DNA from: Terfezia claveryi
Taxonomy: Eukaryota > Ascomycota > Pezizomycetes > Pezizales > Pezizaceae
DNA: 64,000 bases
Assembly (NCBI GenBank): GCA_015179025.1
Contig: WHUX01000024.1
Location: 310,001 to 374,000, forward strand
Direction of reading: 5' to 3'
Position numbers and translations under genes: made by a program. Within the stretch, counting starts at the first letter, position 1. Every line of letters begins with the position of its first letter. The notes below the pieces were generated by a model. It did not search any database. It saw only the letters and a list, made by a program, of their open reading frames with translations, and was not told the DNA's origin. This document shows, in pieces, positions 32,209 through 44,027 of the stretch.

Positions 32209-33128
32209 TTACAAGCACTGCGAGTAATAATCATTCGAATACTTGCAAGTTGTACCCACAACACATTGTGTCGCACCCGTCCACCCAATCCCACCGCACT
32301 GAGCATACATCTGGGCGGCCGCCCCAGTCGGGGTCGGGGCAGCTGTAGTTGTAGTCGAAGTCGAAGTACTGGTAGATGAAGTCGGGGTTTGGGGTAGAAG
32401 TTGTTGCCTTAGTGGTAGAAGTTGGGGTTGGATGAAGTTGGGGTGGAGTAGCTAACTGGGGAAGAAACGGAACCATCTCCTATGGAGGTGGTTGAGCGAG
32501 CCGGACTCGACATAGACTCCAGAGAGGTACTAGTCCTCGACGGCGGGGTCGTTGGTGCCACCAGAGCGGTTGGGGAGGCGGAGGACTTCCCAAATGCCAG
32601 TCGGCGGAGTTAGTAGAGGTGGAGGGCGACAATTTGGGTGAAATGCCAGAGGGCAACAGTGCCAGCGGAGAAGTCGATGCCGTCTATATATTGTATGTTA
32701 ACTTACTAAAAGATGTTGTGATTGGAAGGAACATACAAGCAAAGTTGTGCCAAATATCCGCCACCCAGTCAACGTTCTACTTGCTCTGACCGCCAGCAAA
32801 CCACCTAAGGTTATTATCAGGGTTAGTAGTTGGGTTTCCGTCGATCCAAGCATACTTCATCTCCGTAAAGTGGCTTTCGAAGAAGTTGACCTGGTGTTCA
32901 TAATTTAGGTTTGGTGGGTTTGGCGGGTTTGTTCCACTCTTCTTCATGGAGAAGTGGTAGTATAACCTCCCAGTTCCCAAGCTTGCGGTGGTTTAAGGGA
33001 TCTCCACATGTCAAAGTTCCACAAGGCAGTGGGGTCGACGGTGATCTTGACTCCTTGCTTGGATACACTGTCTGCTAGGTTCTTGCATGAGGGAGCGATA
33101 TTGACGTATTCAGTGACGGGGCCGGAGT
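32209..33128 (-). pseudogene. GH131 beta-glucanase with C-terminal CBM1, 3' portion of an interrupted gene
   Basis: Minus-strand fragments give GH131 in order: GPVTEYVNIAPSCKNLADS, SKQGVKITVDPTALWN, LYYHFSMKKSGTNPP, EHQVNFFESHFTEMKYAWID and NLRWFAGGQSK. Then come a linker rich in Thr/Ser and an intact fungal cellulose-binding module ([32 protein letters not shown]) ending at TAA 32209. Two frame changes lie between the GH131 blocks; one may be an intron (GTATGT-like sites near 32695), the other is damage. GH131 enzymes are secreted fungal broad-specificity beta-1,3/1,4-glucanases. The upstream end is cut at 33124-33128 by a Gypsy element; the gene's start resumes at 39145-39285. Confidence 0.85.
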
Positions 33129-33222
33129 TGTAATGATATATGTTCATACATTGCTGACCCTCTCCTCTCACTCCCCTGTCCTCTCTATATACTTATGCCA
33201 AGCTTGCCAAGATACCTCTACA
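33129..33222 (-). repeat. 3' LTR of the Gypsy element
   Basis: 94 bp, nearly identical to 39051-39144. It is bounded by the GGAGT target duplication on its outer side and by the polypurine tract on its inner side. Confidence 0.95.
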
Positions 33223-33263
33223 CTGCCCCCTTCTATAAAATAATACAATTACTCAATAAAAAT

Positions 33264-36200
33264 TCATCCATCTGCGCCCTTCTTCACTTTAATGGTGATC
33301 TTTCTAACCCTTCCGTACCTCTCTCTCATTTCTCCTCTTGACATCCTCCATTCCACCGGCTCCAGCCCCTTCATTCTGTGGTAGTTATCTACGCATTCCT
33401 TACTGTCCTTCAGCTGCTCCTTCGATAACCACTCGTTATGCTCATCATCAAATCTTCTCCATTTTACTAAGTATTTCCAATTCCTCCTATTCGTTCCTGT
33501 CCTCTCGTGATCCACTATCCTTTCTACCTCTTGCACTTCCCCATCAGCCACCCGTCTCAGTGGGGGCGGTGGCAATGCCACTCTCTCCGGGTCGCCCTCT
33601 TCCCCTTGCTCCCGCAGATATCTCTTCAGCACTCCTACGTTCTGCACTTCCCCTATCCCCAAGTCCCTCGACAATTCCAGCTTTGCGGCATTCCCTCTTA
33701 CCCATATTACTTTAAACGGCCCCGTATAGCGATGGCGTAGTTTATTACCGTCAGTGACTGGATTTGCATATGAGGATGGCAGGTGGGCTGTGGCCAGCAA
33801 TACGTCATCTCCAGCCTTAAAATCCACTGGTTGTCGCTGTGGGGTTGCTGCTTCCTGCCGGGATTGAGCCTCCCGTAGCATACTCTTAGCGTTGTTGAGT
33901 ATCGTAATGAGGGTCTCCTGGAATGCCTTTGCTGTCTAGCTTCTTGCCATACCATAGCTAGTCCTTGCTTTCACCAGTCCCCCAATTGAGTCCAATGGGA
34001 TGCTTGGGACGTATCCTAGGTCACATTCAAATGGGGAACAGCCTATACTGCTGTGTGTGCTACTATTGTATGCAAATTCGGCTAGGCACAGTATCTTATC
34101 CCAGTTCTCAGCATATCGTGTAGCAAAGGTCTTCAGGTATCTGCCACATATGTCGTTTGCTTTCTCTGCTTGGCCATCTGTCTGTGGGTGGAATGGGGTA
34201 CTAGGGGTTAGGTTGGTCCCTAATTGCTTCCATAGCACTCTCCAGAATTCACTCATGAATCGCACATCCCGATCCGATACAATTTGTGCAGGGACCCCAT
34301 GTAACCTCACGTATCTGTCCATAAACAGCCAGGCGAATTCCTCTGCTGACGTTTCTTCCTTCATTCCGAACCACTGCACCCTCTTCGTCATATGATCTAT
34401 AATTGTCGCAATACAGTTATTGCCTTCCCCTTTACTTGTAGGTAACCCTACTATAAAGTCAATTCCAATCCTACTCCATCTTCCTTCAGGGATTAGCAAT
34501 AGCATTAAGGAACCCCGCTATTTTGATGGCTTCACTCTCTGGCATGTGTCACAAGTACTAACATACAATTTTACTGAGGCCAGCATTCGAGGCCAGAAAA
34601 ACCTTGTATTCAGTACCCCATATGTCCGGCTTGCTCCAAAGTGTCCTGCTAGTTCTGAATTATGGGCCTCGTGGAAGAGTTGATGTCGCAATCCTCCACC
34701 TCGTGGGATGCAGATTTGTTCACCTATGGCTGTCAGGAGTAGGCCTGTCTCTTTATCTATCATGAATCTCTTCTTTCTGCTCTCTACCAGAGTCCCAAAC
34801 TCCTTCCTCAAATCACTTGTTGCTATGCCTTCTTCCTCTTCTTTCTTTATCCATGTAAGAATTGGGCCAAAGTATTTATCTGTGCTATAATTTATTATTA
34901 CCTCCTGTATCCACTCCTCTCCTGACACTGCCATATCTGCTAGCATTACTGCCTCCGTTTCATTGTCATTGTAGTCTGGCCTTCGGCTAAGAGCATCCGC
35001 TACTGCGTTCCGGGCCCCTGGCCAGTACTTAATGTCATATTCAAAGTGTTGTAGAGTGTCCAGCATTCCCATTTGCCGAGTTGACAGTTTCCGCTGACGT
35101 AGGATGTGTTGAATAGAGGCATGGTCTGTGAATATCATAAAGGGTTGGCCGTGTAGGTAGTACCTGAAGTGTATAATAGCCTCCTTAATCGCTAACAGCT
35201 CACGGTCATAGGTAGGGTATCGAGTTTCCACATCCTTGAACTTCCTGCTAAAGTACCCAATAACCTTATCATCACCTCCTTCTGCTGGTGCCTGCATTAA
35301 AACGGCCCCCATTGCGAACTTGCTAGCATCTGTCCTTAAGCTCCATTTCCCCCCTTCTCGGTCTGGTATCGCTAGAACTGGGGCCTCAGTAACCCTCCTC
35401 TTTAATGCTTGAAATACACGTTCACAGTCCGTAGTCCACCTAAATGATTCCTTTGTCTGCTGCCCACATGCATATAGGGGTCTTGCAATCTGAGCATAAT
35501 GGTGTATGAATTTTCTGTAGAATCCTGTGAGGCCTAAGAATTCCTTAACGTGCCGAGGCTTAGTTGAAGTTGGCCACTCCCGTACTGACGCCACCTTTCC
35601 TTCCTCTGTATGTATACCCCATTCATCCACCCAAAAACCACAAAACTCGACCCCTCTCTTTGCAAAAAAACACTTACTGGGCTGCAATTTGAACCCCTCT
35701 TTCCGTAGTACCCCCAGAACTGCTGCCACATGCTCCTCATGTTCCCTCTGCGTTCTACTAAAGGTCAAAATATCGTCTAGGTATACCACTACGTAGCTCT
35801 GCATCTTTCCTTTCCTTAACAACCTATTCATCATTCGCATGAAATGTGAGGGTCCATTGCATAATCCGAATAGTAGTACGTTCCATTCAAAGTTCCCGAA
35901 TTTCGTGGTAAAGGCAGTTTTTGCTCGATCTTCAGGTGCTACCGCTACTTGGTGGTACCCACTTGCTAGATCCAACTTAGTAAACCATGAAGCACCCTTC
36001 AGCCTATGTAGGAGATCATCAATATTTGGTATAGGGTATCTATCTTTCACGGTAATATCATTTAGTCGGCGGTAGTCGATGCACATCCTCAACTTGCCAT
36101 CTTTTTTTGGGACAAATAGTACCGGAGAGGCGAATTCTGAAGTTGATGGTGATACCCACCCTTTTTCTAGTCCGGTCTGTATTTGTCTAAGGATTTCCTC

Positions 36201-37148
36201 ATCTTCGAAGATTGAAGATCGCCACGGTCTATGATTCGGTGTAAGGCCTTCCCTCAGAGTTATCCTAAATGTCTCTCGGGACGCCAGAGGCAGTGACGAT
36301 ACCGGTTGGAACAACACCATATTCTGTGTTATCACTGACCTTATACCTTCCTCTTCTATCTCTCCGAGCCCCTTCCATATATCTCCTTCTAATATATCCT
36401 CCTGTTCCACCCGTCGAACCTCCACCCATATGCCCCTTTTCCACTCCCTCCTCCTGCCTCTAATGATGTCCTCCACAAAGCACAAGTCTATGCCTTCCTT
36501 TGCTGCATCTATCACCCATGCCTCTCTCTTTCCTATTCTTCCCTCGTCTGGCCCCAACCCTTTCAGCGTATGCAGTGTTTGATCTACACTCCCATCTTCT
36601 TTAGGTTCGTCCCAGATCCACATTAAATTTGTTTTATGGTTAATCTGGTGGCGAAGGTTAATGTGCTGCATCCACCGCTTATCTAGGATAATATCATAAT
36701 CCGTCAAGTCATATATAGTAAACCATGACTCATACTTATATGTACCCACTCTTAGCCTTAGTTTAATCACGCGTTTGGGAATTCTTGCTGGGTTATGCGT
36801 GTCAGCTGTTCGTACCCTCATGAACCCCATGTCCTTTTCCTCTATCACCACTCCCGGAGTATGTCTCAAGGCTTCCGCATAGCTCGTGCTCACAAAGTTA
36901 TCTGACGCCCCATCATCCTTCAATATGTATGCACTCTTCTGGCGTGTTTGAGTGTTGTTGGTATTAGACCCCCTCCGTTGTGCTTGCCACCGTGTTGGTG
37001 CTGTCTTAACTTCTGATATATAACCTGTTTTTGGGCTTTTCATTGGTGCTGCTCTGTGATGTCTCTTTTGTGTGGTATTGTGAACATTAAAATCGATTTG
37101 TCCATTGAAACGGAGAAGATTTGCCTTTGGTGAGTAGCTAACATACAA
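33264..37148 (-). pseudogene. Gypsy pol: protease, reverse transcriptase, RNase H, integrase, chromodomain
   Basis: One minus frame interrupted by TAG at 34518-34520 and 33936-33938. In order it has: an aspartic-protease-like region with DDGASDNFVS; reverse transcriptase with VLFVPKKDGKLRMCIDYRRL, LDLASGYHQV and YLDD; RNase H (LRTDASKFAMGAVLMQ, TYDRELLAIKEAI); integrase zinc site (HEAHNSELAGHFG ... CDTCQ); integrase catalytic core (IGIDFIVGLP, VSDRD, TDGQAEKAN); a GPFKVIW-type connector; and a C-terminal chromodomain (VERIVDHERTG, WKYLVKWRRFDDEHNEWL). The chromodomain makes it a chromovirus, which usually targets modified chromatin. Apart from the stops the frame is well preserved. Confidence 0.92.
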
Positions 37149-37255
37149 GTCCTCCGTTTCTATATTATCCTTGTTCCTTACTAATACTTCTATTCCCTTA
37201 TTAATAATATTCCCAATACCATTTCGAGAGACCTCACTAGGGGTACGCTTTGCAG

Positions 37256-38914
37256 CTAAGCGACCCCTCTGTCTTTTGCTTGAACCTCCGCATCCTCATC
37301 ATCGTCCTCAACCTCCGTAATCCTAGCCTGAGCATCACGGCGTGCATGTGATTCAAGGAGTTTCTTATGTCCTGGGCAGTCCTTCTTAACGTGGCCAGGG
37401 CTATGGCAGTGAAAGCATCCTTCTGTCCAGTTCTTCATCGTGGAGCTTGGCTTCTCCTTGGTCTTCCCCTTGCTGCCTTCTACCGTACCCCCTTCCCTTC
37501 TGGGACTTCCCTTACCCGACGCTCCTTTCCGCTCGCCTCTCCCCCGCCCTCCCCCGTACCTCCCTCGATTTGTATTCATAGCATAGATATCCATAGCATT
37601 ACCACCTTCCGAGGTAGTGAGGGGGCGTGCTGGTGTTACGCCAGTAGGTAGATTATCAAACCCTTCAATAGCAATACTTGTGTGGCGATTGTGAATATCG
37701 TCCATTTTGCTGCAGAATGCCATGGCCTGTGTGAGGGTGGGCCTACGTTTTCCCTCCTGTAATGCTACCCACTATACATATGCCCCATAGACCAAGCATG
37801 CGGGTCCACTATTCTTCTCTTTCGTTGCTGCATATTCGATCTTCATGATGTAGCTGTCATAGATGGTTGCATCGAGTTCATCGTTTGTTCTTTCCTTCTT
37901 TACTATCTGTAGCCACAATCTTATTGATCTGAATGTCTCATTGAAGGCTGTCATGGGTTTCTTCGGGTCCCAGGCTAGATTTGCGAATGCCATCTTCAGT
38001 TTGTTGAGGTAATCCATTGGAATGTATTCTTGGGTGAGTCTTTGCTTGAAGTCTTCCCATTCAATCCTGTTCGAGGAGAGCCAGGTCAGCTGTGCCCACT
38101 TCGCAGCTTTCCCAGTCAAGCATTGTATTGCATAGTCTCCCCATGCTCTCGTTGACCCCGTCGTTCCTGTCTCCAGAGCTCGGAGCCCGAAGGCTCGTTC
38201 TAGTGCACATATAAACGTTATCACACTTTCGGCATCATGTTGCCCCTCATACTGTGGTAATCCTGCCACGTTCTTGAACGTAAACCATCCGTGCTTACTA
38301 CTCCTCTCACCCTCTCCCTACTCTCTCTCCTTGTCTCCCCTCTCCTCTCCCCACCCTCTCTCCTTATCCCCTCTCTCTTCCCTCAGCATTCCTCCCCCCT
38401 TTGCTAATTCCACTCTGAGGCGTAGTATCTCTTCCTCCTTAGCCCTCAGTTCCCCTTTCAGTTCCTCACTTGCAGTGCCCCATTGCTTCTGGGCTATCCC
38501 TAGTCCTTGCTCATTCATTTCGAGTCTCTAAGCTTTTTCCTTCCATTGCCTACACTCAAGGCTTGCCTTGGCTACTAGGCGTTGGTAGTAGTCTTCTTTC
38601 TTCTGCATTTCTACATCCAATTCCTCAGCCTTCTTTTTCCACCCTTCCAGCCCCTGACTGGCTTCAGACAGGAGTTGTTGATAGTAGTCTTCTTGTGCTG
38701 TAGCAGCTAACTTCGCTGCTGCTGATACTGATATCTGGGTTCCCTCGTCGATCACCCTTTGCCTCCATTCGTAGAACTGAGGTATACGGTCAGCATATGG
38801 TGTATCGAACGACCCTTCATTGAACAGGTATCCCGGCTGAATCCTCGGTGTGGCCGGAGGTGCCAATGACTTAGGGTCCCTCCATGGGTCCATGTTGTCC
38901 TGGTTGTAACTCAT
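37256..38914 (-). pseudogene. Gypsy gag with zinc knuckle
   Basis: Continuous minus frame from ATG 38914 (MSYNQDNMDPWRDP) to the final stop at 37256, but broken by in-frame TAG at 38528-38530, 38318-38320 and 37772-37774. The N-terminal half is a charged coiled coil (LRAKEEEILRLRVELAKGGG). The capsid-like middle contains AIQCLTGKAAKWAQL and FKQRLTQEYIP. The C-terminus has an Arg/Gly-rich basic stretch and a CCHC knuckle, CFHCHSPGHVKKDC. The pol frame is offset from gag, so expression would need frameshifting or a separate start. Confidence 0.88.
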
Positions 38915-39050
38915 AGTGGAGCTCCTAGAGGTGGATGTCTTGCTTGATAGGTCTAGGCTCCTCTGTTGCCTTTCTATCCACTGTATCCACAGTGTTCACG
39001 AAAACCTATTGGTAACTTATATAGAGTGAACAACGTAGGTGTTGCTACCA

Positions 39051-39144
39051 TGTAATGATATATGTTCATACATTGCTGACCCTCTCCTCTCACTCCCCCG
39101 TCCTCTCTATATACTTATGCCAAGCTTGCCAAGATACCTCTACA
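39051..39144 (-). repeat. 5' LTR of the Gypsy element
   Basis: 94 bp. Immediately downstream in element orientation is the TGGTAGCAACACC primer-binding site. Confidence 0.95.
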
Positions 39145-39285
39145 GGAGTCGTGGATATAGTACCGGTATGGTCCAACTTCAAATCAGTCGAGCCATTGAA
39201 ATGATCATCCCAAAACAACAGTGCCAGCGTTGCAATTGGCAGCTCCTACAAGGAGCGCCGCAGCAAAAGAAAGGAAGGACTTCAT
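39145..39285 (-). pseudogene. GH131-CBM1 gene, 5' portion (signal peptide exon) beyond the Gypsy insertion
   Basis: ATG 39285 opens MKSFLSFAAALLVGAANCNA, a classic secretion signal, followed by GTVV and, after a single-base shift, WDDHFNGSTD. That is the GTVLWDGRFN-type start of GH131. It runs into the GGAGT duplication at 39145-39149 and continues on the other side of the Gypsy element at 33128 (HDSGPVTEYV). One extra T and a small deletion show decay in addition to the insertion. Confidence 0.85.
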
Positions 39286-40356
39286 TTTCACACACAAGAA
39301 CCGGATGTACAGCAGACAACTCAAGAAGAAAATCGAAGGACTGTGTTAGATGTTGGATACCTCTTCGAGGCTTCCATTAGGGTATAATACCGCCTGCCTC
39401 CAATTCCCCTCCCTGCAAAAGAATCCAGTTCAAGTCCTGAACTTAGGCAGTTCCCCATCTTCTGTCCTCCATGACGTGATGCTAATCTTGATATACTCCG
39501 GCTCTCCTCCTGGCAATTATTCCATTGCTACCTACGGGCCCAGCGGGAAAAAACTGGCTACCCTTTCCTTCCCATGGTCTGTAGATCTATATTAGCTGTC
39601 AACGTATAAAATACAAACTAAACACCCCATAAACGAGATAAGGTAAAAACTATTTAGGATGTTACAGAATTTGATAGAGAAAGAAAATCTAACATGGCCC
39701 TTGTATCTGGAGATCACTGGGGCAAGAAAGCTTAACAGGGCCTATGTGGCGGGAGGGGCAATAATTGCGGTGGATTGTATAGCCGTTGTATGATGTACCT
39801 TGCTTGGTGGAAAGTTGAAATCGCGAAGATGAAACGTGCCAGGTATAATTACCATCGCGTCAGTACATATATATGTTATTACTATTCTTGCAACGATGAT
39901 ATATGTATGAGTAGATCTTTCGTTGTGTAAGAGCGGAAGGCATGAGAGAGAGGCAATCTAACACACCCTACGCCGGAGCCTCTGTAAGCAGTTTCATTTA
40001 TTCTGACAATTAACAAAAGCTAGTTGGCTATTCATGACAGGTCAAGGAATAAGCCAAATATTAGAAAGGGTTTCTTAGGAACAGGCAAAGCGCCCAAGTA
40101 AATTGATGAAAACAGAGAGTATATAGATGATATGTGGGAGTTTAGTCCAATTCAGACCCAGCAGCGCGCCATTGCTGCCTCGAATTACAGAGCTCACACC
40201 AATCCTCTCTTGCTAATTCTTAAGCAGTCAAAATGGCTCAATCGAAAAGGTTCCACTGGATGACCCAGTCGGTGCTGGTTTGACATATTCGAGAAAGCTT
40301 CATATGCCGAATGGACCTTGCGAAAATCCCTAGTTGCTAGGTACTATAGTCCACGT
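39286..40356. other. spacer
   Basis: Upstream flank of the GH131 relic and downstream flank of the RNPS1-like gene. No gene recognised; short open frames here lack any family feature. Confidence 0.4.
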
Positions 40357-41508
40357 TTACCGTCTCCTTCCATCTCGACCTCCTCCACCTCGGCGGTCCC
40401 GACTTCTACTCCTGCTCCTGGAGTACTTTCTCACCTTGCTACGACTCCTACTCCTACTGTCACTCCTGGAGCTATAACTGCTGTAACTCACACTCCTCCT
40501 ACGCCTACCTCCTCCACCCCTGCGGGACCGGTATGGCGACCTAGAACGAGACCTTGAAGGAGACCTCGACCTGGAATAGGAAGACCTCAATCGCGAAACA
40601 CTTCGGGACCTCGACTTTGGGCGATACGAGTCTCCACCTCTCCCACCAAATCCGCCACCAATACCGCTTCTACCTCCACCTACTCCTTGACCAGGTCGTC
40701 TGGGTGGTGAACGGTACCTGCCCCCCCCAGCTCCTTTGTAACGGCCTCCGGGACCAGATGGCGTTGCGCTAATGGGAATTGGAATACCTACGGAACCAGG
40801 TATGCGGCGTGGAATAACAATTGAAACTTCGATCTTTGATCCGTCAAGTTGAGATTCATGCATGTGAGCGATTGCGGCTGAAGCAGCGGAGGGCGAATGG
40901 TATAGGAGGTAACAGAGCCCACGATTGGTGTTGACTATAAACAAAGAGTCAGTATAGCCTGTATCAAGAATTTTGCTACCGAGAGTTTCGAATCACAAAG
41001 AATATGATAAACATACAGTGTGGGTTGAGAGGCATGTCGATAAATTTAATATCTCCATAAACTCCAAAGATTTCCCGGATGTGTTCCTCAGTGACATTCT
41101 TTGTCAACTTCTCAATCACAATCTATAAATATATTAGCTACGGTACCTCTTCGGTCTATCCATGTTTGCTACCTTAGAACTCTTGAAAGCACCCCTACTA
41201 CCACTCCTACTTCTGCTTCTTCTCCGACTCCTACTCCTACTTCTGCTAGGGCTTCTGCTGGGACTCCTGTCCCTTGGAGTCCTGCTCCTCGTTCTGCTCC
41301 CGCTCCTGCCCCCAGCTCGTGGGCTATAACTCCTTCCTCTCCTTGGCGTTCGTGAATGTGATCGCATGGGAGTCCTAGATCTTGACCTGGGTGACCTAGG
41401 TGAATACGACTTTCGTCGAGAGACGGGAGATTCTGACAACCGTTTCTCCGACACATGGTCATCTGGTGACCGAGTTCGCGACCGACCACGAGGTGGAGGA
41501 GACGACAT
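40357..41508 (-). CDS. RNPS1-like RS/RRM protein (exon-junction or splicing factor)
   Basis: Three exons on the minus strand, 41508-41173, 41122-41017 and 40934-40357, total 1020 nt (339 residues). Introns run GTAGCA...ATAG and GTATGT...ATAG. The protein has an N-terminal RS domain (1-112), one RNA-recognition motif and a long C-terminal Gly/RS domain. The RRM is read across the splice sites: IVIEKLTKNVTEEHIREIFG, YGDIKFIDMPLNPH, then NTNRGLCYLLYHSPSAASAA and IAHMHESQLDG. The pattern of 'KLTKNVTEEHIxEIFxxYGxIKxIDMP' is the RNPS1 signature. RNPS1 bridges the exon junction complex to splicing and mRNA quality control in the nucleus. The RRM alone could also fit another SR-type factor, but the MP..NP.. 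spacing favours RNPS1. Confidence 0.88.
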
Positions 41509-42072
41509 GGTAAGTTGGGCTGAATTCGGTATCGTTGTTTAGAAAGGTTGATGTTAACGTGAATGAACTGGACGGGTATTATTATTGCCAAGACTGACCG
41601 TGATTGTAATCAAGAATATCACGTGGAGAGCTACGTAGAGCACCACGTGGTCGTTTATAGAAACAATTCGTCTCATGCAAACAATGAAAGCAGCTATAAA
41701 TATTTCTTTTGTTCGACTCCTGCTTAGTGGTTTGGCCCCTAAGTGTGACCAATACTCCTGGTGAAAGAACATCGGTGTTGTACGCAAACACCCCAAAACC
41801 AAAATAACAAGCAGTAACACCGAAACCATACAATTTTCCACCGTGTTGCCCTTGAACCTGGTTGAGTACACCCCAAACAAGAATAATAAAAAAAGCCACG
41901 ATAGATGCAGGAGTAACAAAATAGGATTTCCCAAGTCAAGCATACAGCAAAGAGTTGACAAGAAAATAATAAAGCAGAGCACATGGAACACCTGTATAGC
42001 GATAGCTATACAGTACGACCAAACTGAGATATTCGTACAGCATTAAAAAAAAATACGAAAGCACTACTCTAG
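41509..42072. other. spacer between RNPS1-like gene and PRS gene
   Basis: Promoter region of the RNPS1-like gene and 3' flank of the PRS gene (same strand). AT-rich; nothing else seen. Confidence 0.45.
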
Positions 42073-44027
42073 CTAGTCGAAATGCTGAAAGAGAGCCGAG
42101 ATACTCTCTCCTGGTTGAAATTAGTAACTTCACATGAAGAGTCGGAAGCGGAATGTGCTCACCATGATGGTTTCTTCTTATTGCCTCTGACAGAAGAGCT
42201 GATATGTCCAAAATACGCAATTTGCGACTGCAATTGATCTTATTCACAGGAATCGGGAAGGAGTTCGTGACGATGATCTAGGAGACAAACATTGTTAACC
42301 AAAGCTTTGGATGTGAAAGCACTGAGGTTTCTGAACTTACGTAGTCAATGTAGCTGCAAGCCTCCATTTCCTCCAAACAGTCTCCGCCAAAAACACCATG
42401 TGTAGCAATGCAATACACCCTGTTAGCTCCAGCTCTCTTCACGCAATGCTCTGCCGCGGCAATCCAACTACCCGGCCGATCAATCATATCGTCAACTAGT
42501 AGCACTGTTCTATCTCGCACATGACCCACGAGTGTAATCATCTTTTCTTGGGTCAAACTCGCCACACCAGGCTCCTCTTCGTCATCTGTTTCATTGACAT
42601 CAACAGTCCCACCAAGGGCATGATCATTGGATGAGGTTATTGAGTAAATCGAATTGACCATGTGACATGGAGCTTCCTCCTCTTCATCCTTGACTGACGC
42701 AGGAACAGATGGGTAATCGTCATCCACAATATGACCTTGCACAAGGCGTCCATATGTCACCTCCCTGGCATTATCATCAGTATATTCGTCATCAAAGTCA
42801 TCCTCCGGGTGTGGAGGCAGATGATAATTGTATTCAGTGGATGTTGTTGAGGCTGGTGGCGGCACTTCTGCAGATATGCTGAGATCGCCAATCGCTACTG
42901 GTGGCTCGGGGCTAAGTTCGATGGATGGGGGCCCAGCGCTGCTGCCGGTGTAAGCGAGTGAGGCAACTCCGGTTGCATCTATACTCTGTCCATCCACAAA
43001 GGTTGGGACATCGCGATCCTGCCTGTTCACAAGTGTCTCCGGATTCGGATCCTCATCCCCATCAACAGATTCGGCTGGAGAGTGACGCCTGGAGTGAAAT
43101 TTCGAGGACAAAGCATCATAGTTTGCCCTCCGACGGTCGGTCGTAATAAGAGCAAAATTCAGCTTCAGTGCATCCGCTAGGGAGGTCACCCTGTTAATGA
43201 AATTCGTTAATCGCCAGTTGCGCCTATAAAACCTCCCATTGAATGACAACAGACCTCTTGGTTCCACCGGGATTCTTGCTCACGACTACAGCTTCCTTCC
43301 AATTCTGTACGTTGTTCTTAACCCACCTAGCGATGAGAGGTTCGGCATACAGGTTATCAACAGGCTTGGAGAAAAACCCTTGCATTTGGGATGCCTGGTA
43401 ACAGGGGGATTAGTGCTCCTGTCTATGGTGCCCGGGTTTCAAGCACTCAAACTTACATGCAAGTCCACCGTAATAACATGATTTACTCCAGCTATCGTGA
43501 GAAGGTTGGCAATCACTGTAGAGTGTCCATGCCTTTAGTTTTGTCTCCCTAAGCAAGTTCTATCGAAATTATGCTAAGGCACATACTTCTTGCAGTGATG
43601 GCCCCCCTATGAGACTTTTTCTTCGACTGCTTCGAGTATGGGAAATAAGGCATTACAGCTATCAATTAAAATTAGCAGTGTACCGAGGAGGAACCCATAG
43701 TGGAGTTCCAACCCGTGATCTTGTTTGCAGAGCCACCCTTGCACGCAGAGATCATAATGAGAAGCTCCATGATGCTGTCATTGACACTTCAAGAAGGGGT
43801 TTGTCAGTCCATCACTCTTTATGAAAGTACCGGGAGCTATACGTTTCGCTGCCACTCTGTACGATGAACACATCTTGCTCACGTACTGAGCAACCAATAT
43901 TAACGGAGGTCTCCCCATTGGAGAATTTCTTGAGTTCCGCTTTGCTTGGATTGGTGCCTAGTCGCTCACAGATGGACTCTGTAAGCAAGGGATGAGATGT
44001 TCCCGAAAAGATCTTGACTCTTCGCAT
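42073..44027 (-). CDS. ribose-phosphate pyrophosphokinase (PRPP synthetase) subunit with long internal insert, PRS5/PRS1 type
   Basis: Eight exons on the minus strand: 44027-43843, 43786-43713, 43658-43587, 43515-43457, 43394-43255, 43190-42341, 42277-42163, 42110-42073. The sum is 1533 nt (510 residues), all in frame. N-terminal half: MRRVKIFSGTSHPLLTESIC, FSNGETSVNIGCSVREQDVF, IVQSGSETVNDSIMELL, then the ribose-phosphate loop DLHASQMQGFFSKPVDNLYA. Exon 6 carries an acidic insert of about 180 residues (DEDPNPETLVN ... NETDDEEEPG) before VLLVDDMIDRPGSWIAAAEH. The C-terminus IIVTNSFPI ... LLSEAIRRNHHGESIS is normal. PRPP feeds purine, pyrimidine, His and Trp synthesis. The insert and the altered PRPP loop (DRPGS where active subunits have DTxGT) match fungal Prs5/Prs1-like partners, which work in hetero-oligomers and cell-wall signalling. 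Confidence 0.93.

Larger units (their letters stand above)
33129..39144 (-). mobile_element. Ty3/Gypsy chromovirus, full length with 94-bp LTRs, inserted in GH131 gene
   Basis: Complete LTR element of 6,016 bp on the minus strand. Its 94-bp LTRs (33129-33222 and 39051-39144) begin TGTAGAGG and end TTACA in element orientation, and the 5-bp target duplication is GGAGT (33124-33128 and 39145-39149). Next to the 5' LTR is a primer-binding site, TGGTAGCAACACC, as for initiator-tRNA-Met priming. A polypurine tract, GAAGGGGGCAG, precedes the 3' LTR. I saw one difference between the LTRs (T/C in the ctccccTgtcc region), pointing to a recent insertion. The coding region keeps gag, protease-RT-RNase H, integrase and a terminal chromodomain but carries five in-frame TAG codons. 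Confidence 0.95.

Noticed and set aside
40318..41355. Plus-strand Ser/Thr/Pro-rich frames
   Set aside because: They are the complementary reading of the Arg/Ser domains of the RNPS1-like gene.
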